Shown here: positions 45,039 to 53,555 of the stretch, one piece after another
How the letters are laid out: every line of letters starts with the position of its first letter
Position numbering within the stretch: the first letter of the stretch is position 1
NCBI RefSeq assembly: GCF_030315685.1
Contig: NZ_JASXSI010000001.1
Location: 310,001 to 374,000 of the forward strand
Length of the DNA stretch: 64,000 bases
Reading direction: 5' to 3'
DNA from: Gordonia sp. ABSL11-1
GTDB lineage: Bacteria; Actinomycetota; Actinomycetes; Mycobacteriales; Mycobacteriaceae
The notes under the pieces: model-generated
What the model was told of the DNA's origin: nothing
The model's input: only the letters and a program-made list of their open reading frames with translations
The model's database searches: none
Made by a program: the position numbers and the translations under genes

Positions 45039-45080
45039 GGCCGAAGGGCGGCCGGGAGAAGTCCCGGCCGCCCTTCGGCC
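45039..45080 (-). terminator. Strong hairpin terminator of glnA1
   Basis: A 19-bp perfect stem (45039-45057 with 45062-45080) with a 4-nt loop (GAAG on the plus strand) begins 39 nt past the glnA1 stop. It has no U tract, a common form in actinobacteria. Confidence 0.85.
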
Positions 45081-45119
45081 TCGTGCTGTGAACCGACTGC
45101 GCGGCAGCGGTCGTCGCGC

Positions 45120-46553
45120 TCAGCAGTCGTAGTAGAGCGCGAATTCGTACGGGTGCGGACGGATCTGCACCGGCTCGATCTCGTTCTCACGCTTGAGCGC
45201 AATCCAGGTCTCGATCAGGTCCTCGGTGAACACGCCACCGGCGGTGAGGTAATCGTGATCCTCTTCGAGCTTGTCGATGACGGCGGACAGCGAGGTCGGC
45301 GCCTGCGGGATGCCCTTGGCCTCCTCCGGCGGGAGCTCGTAGAGGTCCTTGTCGACGGGCTCGTGCGGCTCGATCTTGTTCTTGATGCCGTCGAGTCCGG
45401 CCATCATCATGGCCGCGAACGCCAGGTACGGGTTACCCGAGCTGTCCGGGCAGCGGAACTCGAGGCGCTTGGCCTTCGGGTTGTTGCCGGTGATCGGGAT
45501 ACGCACGCAGGCCGAACGGTTGCGCTGGCTGTAGACCAGGTTGATCGGGGCTTCGTAGCCAGGCACCAGGCGCTTGTAGGAATTCACCGTCGGGTTGGTG
45601 AACGCCAGCAGCGACGGCGCGTGGTGCAGGATGCCACCGATGTAGTAGCGGGCCAGGTCCGACAGGCCTGCGTAGCCGGCCTCGTCGTGGAACAGCGGCT
45701 TGCCGTCCTTCCACAGCGACTGGTGGGCGTGCATGCCCGAGCCGTTGTCACCGAAGAGCGGCTTCGGCATGAAGGTGACGGTCTTGCCGTTCGCATACGC
45801 CGTGTTCTTGATGATGTATTTGAACAGCAGCACGTCGTCGGCGGCGTGCAGCAGGGTGTTGAACTTGTAGTTGATCTCGGCCTGACCGCCGGTGCCCACC
45901 TCGTGGTGGCCGCGCTCGAGTTCGAAGCCGGCGTTCTGCAGGTTGGTCGACATCTCGTCGCGCAGATCCACGTAGTGGTCGTACGGCGCGACGGGGAAGT
46001 AGCCGCCCTTGGGACGGACCTTGTAGCCGAGGTTCGGGCTGCCGTCCGGGTCGGTCGGGGATGCGGTGTTCCACCAGCCCGACTCCGACTCCACCTCGTA
46101 GAAGGTGCCGTTCATCTCTGAGCCGAACGAGACGCCGTCGAAGATGTAGAACTCTGCCTCGGCGCCGAAGAAGCAGGTGTCGGCGATGCCGGTCGAGGCC
46201 AGGTAGTCCTCGGCCTTGCGTGCGACGTTACGCGGGTCGCGGCTGTAGGCCTCGCGGGTGAACGGGTCGTGGACGAAGAAGGAGATGTTCATCGTCTTCG
46301 CGTGGCGGAACGGGTCGATTCGTGCCGTCGCGGGGTCTGGCAGCAGCATCATGTCCGACTCGTCGATCGACTGGAAGCCTCGCACGGACGAGCCGTCGAA
46401 CGCCAGGCCGTCCTCGAACACGTCCTCCGTGAACGCCGACGCCGGGATCGAGAAGTGCTGCATCACACCGGGCAGGTCGCAGAAGCGGATGTCGACGTAC
46501 TCGACGCCCTCTTTCTTGATGCCCTCGAGAAGTTCTTCTTTGCTGCTGTACAC
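45120..46553 (-). CDS. glnA1: Glutamine synthetase type I (GlnA1)
   Basis: Main ammonium-assimilating glutamine synthetase (477 aa, dodecameric). Motifs: [24 protein letters not shown] (metal Glu), [45 protein letters not shown] and the adenylylation site with Y405 in [11 protein letters not shown], the target of GlnE. The ATG at 46553 is 106 nt downstream of a full GlnR box (46659-46696), so expression should respond to nitrogen. A strong terminator follows. It corresponds to Rv2220. Confidence 0.96.
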   Translation of the reverse strand: MYSSKEELLEGIKKEGVEYVDIRFCDLPGVMQHFSIPASAFTEDVFEDGLAFDGSSVRGFQSIDESDMMLLPDPATARIDPFRHAKTMNISFFVHDPFTREAYSRDPRNVARKAEDYLASTGIADTCFFGAEAEFYIFDGVSFGSEMNGTFYEVESESGWWNTASPTDPDGSPNLGYKVRPKGGYFPVAPYDHYVDLRDEMSTNLQNAGFELERGHHEVGTGGQAEINYKFNTLLHAADDVLLFKYIIKNTAYANGKTVTFMPKPLFGDNGSGMHAHQSLWKDGKPLFHDEAGYAGLSDLARYYIGGILHHAPSLLAFTNPTVNSYKRLVPGYEAPINLVYSQRNRSACVRIPITGNNPKAKRLEFRCPDSSGNPYLAFAAMMMAGLDGIKNKIEPHEPVDKDLYELPPEEAKGIPQAPTSLSAVIDKLEEDHDYLTAGGVFTEDLIETWIALKRENEIEPVQIRPHPYEFALYYDC

Positions 46554-46658
46554 CGTCCGGTGACTCCTTAACTTGTTCGGGTGGCCAGATCACCTGCCCG
46601 CCTCATCCGCCGCCGACTGGAACACAGCGGATCTCAGCGAGAACCGTATGGACGCGAG

Positions 46659-46696
46659 GTTGCCCGCGCGTCAAGACCGTGTTTCTCCTGTGTTAC
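46659..46696 (-). promoter_or_regulatory. Double GlnR-binding box upstream of glnA1
   Basis: Read on the minus strand the sequence is GTAAC-n6-GAAAC-n6-TTGAC-n6-GCAAC with exact 6-nt spacers. This matches the actinobacterial GlnR consensus gTnAC-n6-GaAAC repeated twice, the first pair perfectly. It lies 106-143 nt upstream of glnA1. The rest of the 324-nt gap between glnA1 and the RDD gene (46554-46877) holds the glnA1 leader and the short leader ORF at 46822; nothing else is evident. Confidence 0.8.
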
Positions 46697-46809
46697 ACGG
46701 CTCAGATATCTGGACGACACGTCGTTCCGGTTCGCAACGATGCCATGTCGCCGGGGGGAGCACCACGGAAGGTGGGAAAACCACGATCGGCCGCCCGGGA
46801 GACCCCGTC

Positions 46810-46815
46810 TAGCAT
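46810..46815 (+). promoter_or_regulatory. -10 element (TAGCAT) of the RDD gene and its leader ORF
   Basis: TAGCAT ends 6 nt before ATG 46822, so the transcript should begin at the leader ORF start codon. Confidence 0.5.
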
Positions 46816-46821
46816 TGGAGC

Positions 46822-46878
46822 ATGCATGTATCGATTCCGGCCAGACCGATCAGCGACCCGAGTGCGGGGGAGCGCTGA
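46822..46878 (+). CDS. 18-codon leaderless leader ORF overlapping the RDD gene
   Basis: The frame MHVSIPARPISDPSAGER starts at a leaderless-type ATG (TAGCAT, 6 nt) and its TGA shares a base with the RDD gene's ATG (TGATG at 46876-46880). This layout is typical of translational coupling. The peptide has no obvious regulatory run of one amino acid. Whether it is translated is inferred from the promoter and overlap only. Confidence 0.45.
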   Translation: MHVSIPARPISDPSAGER

Positions 46879-47378
46879 TGGGACGGGCGACGGGATCGTG
46901 GCTGTCGGGACCCCAAATCGGGCCCGAAGGCGGTGGCGGTGAGTACCGCGGGCAGGACCTCGGTCTGCCCGAGTCGGGGCCGGGCGCCCTGGCCGGCGGA
47001 TGGCCCCGCGTGGCCGCGCTGTTGATCGACTGGTTGCTCGGCGGTGGTGTCTCGCTGCTGTTCGTGCCCTCCTCGTCGCCGTCGCTGGGGACGACCGTGC
47101 TCGGGGTCTGGTTCGTCATCGGTGTGGTCGCGGTGACGTTCTTCGGTTTCACCCCCGGCCAATTCGCGCTCGGCATGCGTGTCGCCCGGGTCGACTTCGG
47201 CCCCGACCGCGCGGAGGCCGAGGCGACCGGCAGGGAACCGTTCGCCGCCGTCGGAATCCTGCGCGCACTCGGAAGGCAGGTGCTCATCGTCTTCCTGGTC
47301 CCGGCACTGATCAACGACTACAACGGTCGGGCGTTGCACGACCGCGCGACCGGGACCGCGATGGTGCGCACCCGCTGA
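46878..47378 (+). CDS. RDD family membrane protein
   Basis: A 166-aa membrane protein with the RDD signature region (GGWPRVAALLIDWLLGGGVSLLF, an Arg-Asp pair in the first helix) and three hydrophobic helices, ending with NGRALHDRATGTAMVRTR, the conserved C-terminal element. Function is unknown; some RDD proteins act as ion antiporters. ATG 46878 follows a GGGGGAG site by 6 nt and overlaps a leader ORF. Position between glnA1 and DUF4191 equals the mycobacterial Rv2219A. Confidence 0.88.
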   Translation: MGRATGSWLSGPQIGPEGGGGEYRGQDLGLPESGPGALAGGWPRVAALLIDWLLGGGVSLLFVPSSSPSLGTTVLGVWFVIGVVAVTFFGFTPGQFALGMRVARVDFGPDRAEAEATGREPFAAVGILRALGRQVLIVFLVPALINDYNGRALHDRATGTAMVRTR

Positions 47379-47419
47379 TCGGCGCAAGTTCGCGTCCGAT
47401 TCGAGTCGTACGGCCGGAC

Positions 47420-48961
47420 TCAGTCGGGGTGACCCTTGAGGATCTCGTCCTCGATGGTGCCGCCGAGTCCCTCCTTCTCCGGATCGAAGCCGTGCAGGCC
47501 GCCGGTGACCGCATACTCCTCTTCCGGGGAGAGCACGAGGCGGTGCCGGCCGTAGAGGCCGAAGACCAGCAGGCCGATGACGTAGAACACCACGATCGCG
47601 ATCACTGCGTCGCGGTAGTCAGGGTTGATCAGGACGCCGACGAAGGTGATGGCGGCGATCACGAAGGCGATCGCCGCACCCCACACCCCGGTGGGGCTGG
47701 TGTACGGGCGCCGGGCGTTCGGGTACTTCCGCCGCAGCAGGATGAACGACGCCATCTGCAGCATGTAGGCGAGCACCGCACCCCACACGGCGATGTTGAG
47801 GACGATCGCGCCGGCGCCGGAGATCCAGTACTCGATGACCAGGAGCGCGATGAACCCGATGACCGCTCCGGCGATCAGCGCGACGTAGGGGGTCTGCCGG
47901 GAACCGGTGAGCGAGAGCACCTTCGGGTAGTAGCCCGCGCGACTCAATGAGTAGAGGTTGCGGCCGTAGGCGTACATGATGCCCTGCAGGCTGGCGAGCA
48001 GGCCGATCAGCGCGAACGCCGACAACACCGACGCCCAGCCGGAGGGGAGGAAGGCGCGGAAGCCGTCGAGCAACGGTTCGTCGGAGTCGCCGAGGGCGGC
48101 TGAGCCGGTGACCGCGGGGTTGAGGAAGAAGACGATCGCGGCGCAACCGACGAGCGTGATGAGCCCCCAGATACCGGCCCGCGGGATGTCCTTCGTCGGC
48201 TCGTGCGCCTCCTCGGCGGCGAGCGGGAGCTCCTCGATGCCCAGGAAGAACCACATCGCGAACGGCAGTGCGTACAGGATGCCCATCACACCGAACGGAA
48301 GGAAGTCGCTGGCACCCGACTTCGTCGTGTCCGGGTCGATGTCGAGGAGCTTGCCGAAGTCGACGGCACCGTTTGCCAGGGCCAGGATGCCGAACAGGAC
48401 GAGGATCCCCACCGACACCAGGGCGACCACGATGGCGAACGTGAACGACGCCTCGGCGCCCCACGAGTTGAGGGCGATGAAGACGGCGTAGAGGATCAAC
48501 CACCACACCCAGGCCGGCATGCTCAGCCCGAACAGGTCGTCGGTGATGGCGTCGGCGTAGGACGCGGAGAAGTAGACGACCACTCCGGTGGTGAAGACGT
48601 ACTCGATCGTCTCGGCGAATCCGGTGACGAATCCGCCCCACGGACCCATCGCGGCCCGAGCGAACGAGTAGGCGCCGCCGGTGTGGGGCATGGCCGCCGA
48701 CATCTCGCCGATCGAGAAGAGCATGCCGAAGTACATGACGACGATGATCAGGGCGGCGACCCCGAGGCCACCCCAGCCGGCCTGACCGATGCCGTAGTTC
48801 CACCCGGAGAAGTCGCCCGAGATGACCGCGGCGATGCCGATACCCCAGATGCCCCAGAAGCCCGCGCTGCGTTTGAGCTGACGCTTCTCGAAGTAGCCGT
48901 CCTCGGCATGGGTGTACGTGACGCCGGACGACTTCATCGCCGGTTTGGACACATCTGCCAT
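47420..48961 (-). CDS. APC-superfamily permease, ethanolamine type (Eat-like)
   Basis: A 513-aa amino-acid/amine permease with 12 hydrophobic helices. GFWGIWGIGIAAVISGDFSGWNYG at the start, MPHTGGAYSFARAAMGPWGGFVTGFAETIEYVFT, PFAMWFFLGIEELPLAAEEAHEPTKDIPR and the GLLASLQGIMYAYGRNLYSLSRAGYYPK segment resemble the ethanolamine permease family (TIGR00908). It diverges from the ligase-led operon at 49221 across 259 nt, and is probably its substrate importer. A GAGAGA site precedes ATG 48961. The exact substrate is inferred. Confidence 0.83.
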   Translation of the reverse strand: MADVSKPAMKSSGVTYTHAEDGYFEKRQLKRSAGFWGIWGIGIAAVISGDFSGWNYGIGQAGWGGLGVAALIIVVMYFGMLFSIGEMSAAMPHTGGAYSFARAAMGPWGGFVTGFAETIEYVFTTGVVVYFSASYADAITDDLFGLSMPAWVWWLILYAVFIALNSWGAEASFTFAIVVALVSVGILVLFGILALANGAVDFGKLLDIDPDTTKSGASDFLPFGVMGILYALPFAMWFFLGIEELPLAAEEAHEPTKDIPRAGIWGLITLVGCAAIVFFLNPAVTGSAALGDSDEPLLDGFRAFLPSGWASVLSAFALIGLLASLQGIMYAYGRNLYSLSRAGYYPKVLSLTGSRQTPYVALIAGAVIGFIALLVIEYWISGAGAIVLNIAVWGAVLAYMLQMASFILLRRKYPNARRPYTSPTGVWGAAIAFVIAAITFVGVLINPDYRDAVIAIVVFYVIGLLVFGLYGRHRLVLSPEEEYAVTGGLHGFDPEKEGLGGTIEDEILKGHPD

Positions 48962-49220
48962 CGCGTCTCTCGCTCTCGCTGGGTGCCGGACCGTGGACGC
49001 GGTCGCGCCGTGCCACCGTTCTCCGCAGGATAGGACTCCAAAGGTCTGCTCACCTGCCATTGGGCGAAAGGTCCGATTTGTATTGTCTGGTGATGCGCAT
49101 GCATACGTGATCAGGTGGACATCCAATGGTTGACCGGATGACCGCGCCCGGTCACCATCGGACCGACCGGACACGCAGGACGGCCCGGACACGGAGACCG
49201 CGGAGCGACGAGGAGCGCCG

Positions 49221-50582
49221 ATGAGCGACGGCATGCTGGACATGACGGAATTGAGGGAGCTCGTCCTCGCCGACGAGATCGACACCGTGATAGTCGCCTT
49301 CCCGGATATGCAGGGCCGCCTGACCGGCAAGCGTGTCTCCGCACGGCTGTTCGTCGAGGAGGTGGCCGCCCATGGTGCGGAATGCTGCAACTACCTGCTC
49401 GCCGTCGACGTCGAGATGAACACCGTCGACGGTTACGCGATGTCGAGTTGGGCCACCGGCTACGGCGACATGGTGATGACACCGGACCCGGCGACGATGC
49501 GGCGCATCCCGTGGCTACCCGGCACGGCGTTGGTGTTGGCAGATCTGAGCACCACCGGGGGAGACCCCGTCGTCGCGGCGCCGCGCACCATTCTGCGCCG
49601 CCAGATCGACCGTCTCGCCGAGCGCGGTCTGGTGCCGTTCGTCGGCACCGAACTCGAGTTCATGGTCTTCGACAACAGCTACCGCGAGGCCTGGGCGAAG
49701 CGGTACCACGACCTCACCCCGGCGACGGATTACAACATCGACTACGCGATGCTGGCGTCGACCCGGATGGAGCCGTTGCTCCGCGACATCCGGCGCGGGA
49801 TGACCGGCGCCGGTATGTATTGCGAAGGGGTGAAGGGGGAATGCAACCTCGGACAGCAGGAGATCGCGTTTCGCTACGACCACGCCCTGGTCACCTGCGA
49901 CAACCACACGATCTACCGCAACGGTGCCAAGGAGATCGCCGACCGCCACGGCAAGAGCCTCACGTTCATGGCCAAGTTCGACGAGCGTGAGGGCAACAGC
50001 TGCCACATCCACATCTCCCTGCGCGCCGACGACGACACCGCGGTCTTCGCCGACGGCGCGGCGCCCGACGGCATGTCGCCGATGTTCCGGCATTTCGTCG
50101 CGGGCATTCTGGCCTCGCTGCGTGAGCTGACGCTCTTCTGCGCCCCGAACATCAACTCGTACAAGCGGTTCGTCGACGGGAGCTTCGCGCCGACGGCGAT
50201 CGCCTGGGGCATGGACAACCGGACCTGTGCCCTGCGCGTCGTCGGCCACGGCGCCGGGATGCGGGTGGAGTGCCGCGCACCCGGCGGCGACGTCAACCAG
50301 TACCTCGCCGTCGCCGCCCTGATCGCGGCCGGTCTCGACGGCGTCGACCGCGAGCTGCCGTTGCCCGAGATCGCCTCGGGCAATGCGTATGCGGGCCCGG
50401 CGGAGCGGCTGCCGACCACGCTGGCCGAGGCGGCGGATCTCTTCGCCGGATCGAGGCTGGCCGCCGAGGCCTTCGGGTCCGAGGTCGTCGAACACTACCT
50501 CAACAACGCCCGCGTGGAACTGGCCGCGTACGGTTCGGCCGTGACCGATTGGGAGAGGGTGCGAGGATTTGAACGACTCTGA
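49221..50582 (+). CDS. Glutamine synthetase-like gamma-glutamyl-amine ligase (GlnA4-like)
   Basis: A 453-aa GS-fold ATP-dependent ligase. Metal and substrate motifs are kept (GTELEFMVFD, KGECNLGQQEIAF, NSCHIHISL, NRTCALRVVG, VECRAPGGDVNQYLAVAALIAAG), but the adenylylation loop is missing and the ammonium-site region differs from GlnA1. This class glutamylates amines: PuuA acts on putrescine and Streptomyces GlnA4 on ethanolamine. With an ethanolamine-type permease, a PuuD-like hydrolase and two dehydrogenases, ethanolamine or a similar amino alcohol is the likeliest substrate. A GAGGAG site precedes ATG 49221. Overlaps the next gene by 14 nt. Confidence 0.85.
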   Translation: MSDGMLDMTELRELVLADEIDTVIVAFPDMQGRLTGKRVSARLFVEEVAAHGAECCNYLLAVDVEMNTVDGYAMSSWATGYGDMVMTPDPATMRRIPWLPGTALVLADLSTTGGDPVVAAPRTILRRQIDRLAERGLVPFVGTELEFMVFDNSYREAWAKRYHDLTPATDYNIDYAMLASTRMEPLLRDIRRGMTGAGMYCEGVKGECNLGQQEIAFRYDHALVTCDNHTIYRNGAKEIADRHGKSLTFMAKFDEREGNSCHIHISLRADDDTAVFADGAAPDGMSPMFRHFVAGILASLRELTLFCAPNINSYKRFVDGSFAPTAIAWGMDNRTCALRVVGHGAGMRVECRAPGGDVNQYLAVAALIAAGLDGVDRELPLPEIASGNAYAGPAERLPTTLAEAADLFAGSRLAAEAFGSEVVEHYLNNARVELAAYGSAVTDWERVRGFERL

Positions 50583-51330
50583 ACGCGCCGCGACGATCCG
50601 TCCGGTGGTGGGGCTGACAACCTATCTCGAGCAGTCGCGCACCGGCGTCTGGGATGTCCGTGCCAGTTTCCTGCCCCATGTCTACTTCGACGGCATCGGG
50701 CGGGCCGGGGGGATCGCCGTCCTGCTACCGCCCCAACCCGCCGACCGTGAGATCGCCGACCGGGTCGTCGACGGACTGGACGCGCTGGTGCTGACCGGCG
50801 GGGTCGACGTCGACCCCGCCGGATACGGGCAGGATCGGCACCCGGAGACCGACAGTCCTCGCACCGACCGTGATCGATGGGAGTTCGCCCTGCTCGAGGC
50901 GGCGCTGCGGCGCCATGTACCGGTGCTCGGCATCTGTCGCGGCATCCAGGTGCTCAACGTCGCGCTCGGCGGGACGCTGCACCAACACCTCCCCGATGTC
51001 GTCGGGCACTCCCGGCATCGTGCGGGCAATGCGGTGTTCTCCAGTACGCAGATCGATATCACGCCCGGCACACGCCTCGCCTCGATGCTCGGCGAGTCCG
51101 TCGAGACCCAGTGCTATCACCATCAGGCGATCGACCGGCCGGCGGAGTCTCTCGTGGTCAGTGCGCGGGATTCCGATCATCTGATCGAGGCGGTCGAGAT
51201 CCCCGGCGACGACTTCGTGGTCGCCGTCCAATGGCATCCGGAGGAGCGGCTCGACGACCTGAGGCTGTTCAGTGCCGTCGTCGACGCGGCCCGCGTCCGG
51301 CTCGCCCGCTCCCAGAAGGTGGAGGTATGA
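50569..51330 (+). CDS. PuuD-like gamma-glutamyl amide hydrolase (class I glutamine amidotransferase fold)
   Basis: A 253-aa peptidase C26-type hydrolase that would cut the gamma-glutamyl bond of the oxidised product and free glutamate. The Cys-His-Glu triad is visible: LGICRGIQVLNVALGG (Cys) and VAVQWHPEERL (His, Glu). Near the middle is HRAGNAVFSSTQIDI. The TTG at 50569 is used, overlapping the ligase end by 14 nt; a GTG at 50605 is an alternative. Its stop overlaps the aldehyde dehydrogenase start (ATGA). Confidence 0.88.
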   Translation: MNDSERAATIRPVVGLTTYLEQSRTGVWDVRASFLPHVYFDGIGRAGGIAVLLPPQPADREIADRVVDGLDALVLTGGVDVDPAGYGQDRHPETDSPRTDRDRWEFALLEAALRRHVPVLGICRGIQVLNVALGGTLHQHLPDVVGHSRHRAGNAVFSSTQIDITPGTRLASMLGESVETQCYHHQAIDRPAESLVVSARDSDHLIEAVEIPGDDFVVAVQWHPEERLDDLRLFSAVVDAARVRLARSQKVEV

Positions 51331-52763
51331 CGACGTTCGACGTGATCAACCCGGCGACCGAGGCACTCATCACCACGGTCTCCGAGCTCGACGCGGCCGC
51401 CGTCGACGACGCGATCCATGCCGCTGCCCGTGCCCAACGAGTGTGGGCTGCACTGGCTCCCGCGGAACGCGCGGCCGGTCTGCGTCAATTCGCGGCCGTC
51501 GTCGCTGCGCACCGTGACGAACTCGCCGCGCTCGAGGTGGCGAACTCCGGGCACCCGATCGGTCAGGCGCGCTGGGAGGCCGACCACGTCCGCGACGTGC
51601 TGACCTACTACGCCGCGTCCCCGGAACGGTTGTCGGGCAAGCAGATACCCGTCGCCGGCGGAATCGACCTCACCTTCTCGGAACCGATCGGCGTCGTCGG
51701 GATCATCACACCGTGGAACTTCCCGATGACGATCGCCTCGTGGGGATTCGCTCCCGCCCTGGCGGCCGGCAACGCGGTCGTGGTCAAGCCCGCCGAATGG
51801 ACACCGCTCACCACCATCCGCCTGGCCGAGCTCGCAGCGGAGGCCGGCCTGCCGCCCGGTCTGCTGCAGGCGCTGCCCGGACGCGGCGACGTCGTCGGCG
51901 AGGCACTTCTCTCGCATCCGGGCGTCGGCAAGATCGTCTTCACCGGGTCGACGACGACGGGCAAGCACGTGATGACCCGCGCGGCCGAGTCCGTCAAGCG
52001 GGTCACGCTCGAGCTGGGTGGCAAGAGCGCCAACATCGTCTTCGCGGACTCCGACCTGGCGCAGGCCGCCGCCACCGCACCGTACGGCGTGTTCGACAAC
52101 GCAGGTCAGGACTGTTGCGCGCGAAGCCGAATCCTCGTGCAGCGCAGCGTCTACGACAGGTTCATGGAGCTCCTCGAGCCGGCGGTCGCGGGCGTTCGGG
52201 TGGGCGATCCGACGGACGACACGACCGAGATGGGCCCGCTCGTCTCGCAGACACACCGTCAGAAGGTCGCCTCCTACGTGCCCGACGACGCTCCGGTGGC
52301 GTTCCGCGGATCGGCACCCGACGGACCGGGATTCTGGTTCCCGCCGACGGTCCTGACCCCCGCACCGACGGCCCGCGCCGTCGTAGAGGAGATCTTCGGT
52401 CCCGTCGTCGTCGTCCTGCCGTTCGGCGACGAGGCCGATGCCATCCGGATCGCGAACGCCACGGACTACGGTCTCGCCGGTTCGATCTGGACCGATGACC
52501 TGTCGCGTGCCCTGCGGGTGTCGCGGGCGGTCGCGGCAGGCAACCTGTCGGTCAATTCGCACTCATCCGTCCGGTACACCACGCCGTTCGGTGGCTTCAA
52601 GCAATCCGGTCTCGGCCGGGAACTGGGTCCGGACGCGCCTTTCGGCTTCACCGAGACCAAGAACGTGTTCATCGCGGTCCGTGACTCGGCGGAACCGCAT
52701 GTGCCACAGCCCGATCCCGCTCGTCCCGATCCTGCACATCCCCATCCCGAAGGGACAGCATGA
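51327..52763 (+). CDS. NAD(P)-dependent aldehyde dehydrogenase (AldC-like)
   Basis: A 478-aa aldehyde dehydrogenase. The catalytic Cys is in FDNAGQDCCARSRI, the general-base Glu in VTLELGGKSANIVF, the cofactor loop is FTGSTTTGKHV and the oxyanion Asn is in ITPWNFPM. The C-terminus is a His/Pro/Asp-rich tail after the last conserved segment. In this operon it should oxidise the gamma-glutamyl aminoaldehyde to a gamma-glutamyl amino acid. It overlaps both neighbours by 4 nt. The M. tuberculosis Rv2857c-Rv2860c locus has the same four enzyme types. Confidence 0.9.
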   Translation: MTTFDVINPATEALITTVSELDAAAVDDAIHAAARAQRVWAALAPAERAAGLRQFAAVVAAHRDELAALEVANSGHPIGQARWEADHVRDVLTYYAASPERLSGKQIPVAGGIDLTFSEPIGVVGIITPWNFPMTIASWGFAPALAAGNAVVVKPAEWTPLTTIRLAELAAEAGLPPGLLQALPGRGDVVGEALLSHPGVGKIVFTGSTTTGKHVMTRAAESVKRVTLELGGKSANIVFADSDLAQAAATAPYGVFDNAGQDCCARSRILVQRSVYDRFMELLEPAVAGVRVGDPTDDTTEMGPLVSQTHRQKVASYVPDDAPVAFRGSAPDGPGFWFPPTVLTPAPTARAVVEEIFGPVVVVLPFGDEADAIRIANATDYGLAGSIWTDDLSRALRVSRAVAAGNLSVNSHSSVRYTTPFGGFKQSGLGRELGPDAPFGFTETKNVFIAVRDSAEPHVPQPDPARPDPAHPHPEGTA

Positions 52764-53545
52764 GTACCACAGTCGATCTGACACAGCGCCTGGCCGGGCG
52801 GGTCGCGGTCATTACCGGTGGCGGCAGCGGCATCGGCCTGGCCTCGGCCCGCCGGATGCGTGCCGAGGGGGCCACCATCGTCATCGGCGATCTCGACCCG
52901 GACGCGGGCAAGCGGGCGGCCGACGAGGTGGACGGTGTCTTCGTACCTGTCGATGTCGCCGACCGTGCACAGGTGGACGGCCTGTTCGACACGGCCGCGC
53001 AGCGGTTCGGGTCTGTCGACATCGCTTTCAACAACGCGGGCATCTCACCGTCGGACGACGATCTGATCGAGCACACCGATCTCGACGCCTGGCAGCGGGT
53101 GCAGTCGGTGAATCTGAACTCGGTGTACTTCTCGTGCCGAGCCGCGCTGCGTCACATGTCCGCTGCCGGGCGCGGCTCGATCGTCAACACCGCGTCGTTC
53201 GTCGCGGTGATGGGGTCGGCGACGTCACAGATCTCCTACACGGCGTCCAAGGGTGGCGTCCTGGCGATGTCCCGGGAGCTCGGTGTCCAGTACGCGCGAC
53301 AGGGCATCCGGGTGAACGCACTCTGCCCGGGACCGGTCAACACGCCGCTGCTGAAGGAGCTCTTCGCCAAGGATCCCGAGCGTGCCGCCCGACGGCTCGT
53401 GCACGTCCCGGTCGGGCGATTCGCCGAACCCGAGGAACTGGCCGCCGCGGTCGCCTTCCTCGCCAGCGACGACGCATCGTTCATCACGGCGTCGACCTTC
53501 CTGGTCGACGGTGGGATCAGCTCGGCGTACGTCACGCCGCTGTAG
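52760..53545 (+). CDS. Short-chain dehydrogenase/reductase
   Basis: A 261-aa NAD(P)-dependent oxidoreductase of the classical SDR type: cofactor motif ITGGGSGIGLASA, acidic GDLDPDAG after the second strand (favouring NAD), NNAG, catalytic Ser in VNTASFVAVMG and YTASK (Tyr/Lys). In this operon it is the best candidate to oxidise the alcohol of a gamma-glutamyl amino alcohol to the aldehyde, ahead of the aldehyde dehydrogenase. ATG overlaps the previous stop by 4 nt. The role is inferred from context. Confidence 0.9.
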   Translation: MSTTVDLTQRLAGRVAVITGGGSGIGLASARRMRAEGATIVIGDLDPDAGKRAADEVDGVFVPVDVADRAQVDGLFDTAAQRFGSVDIAFNNAGISPSDDDLIEHTDLDAWQRVQSVNLNSVYFSCRAALRHMSAAGRGSIVNTASFVAVMGSATSQISYTASKGGVLAMSRELGVQYARQGIRVNALCPGPVNTPLLKELFAKDPERAARRLVHVPVGRFAEPEELAAAVAFLASDDASFITASTFLVDGGISSAYVTPL

Positions 53546-53555
53546 TGGGGACGTC

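Noticed and set aside
48962..49220. Specific GntR operator in the permease-ligase divergent region
   Set aside because: A TGAT...ATCA pair around 49092-49114 is suggestive but not symmetric inside, and no convincing FadR-type TGGTnnnACCA site was found.
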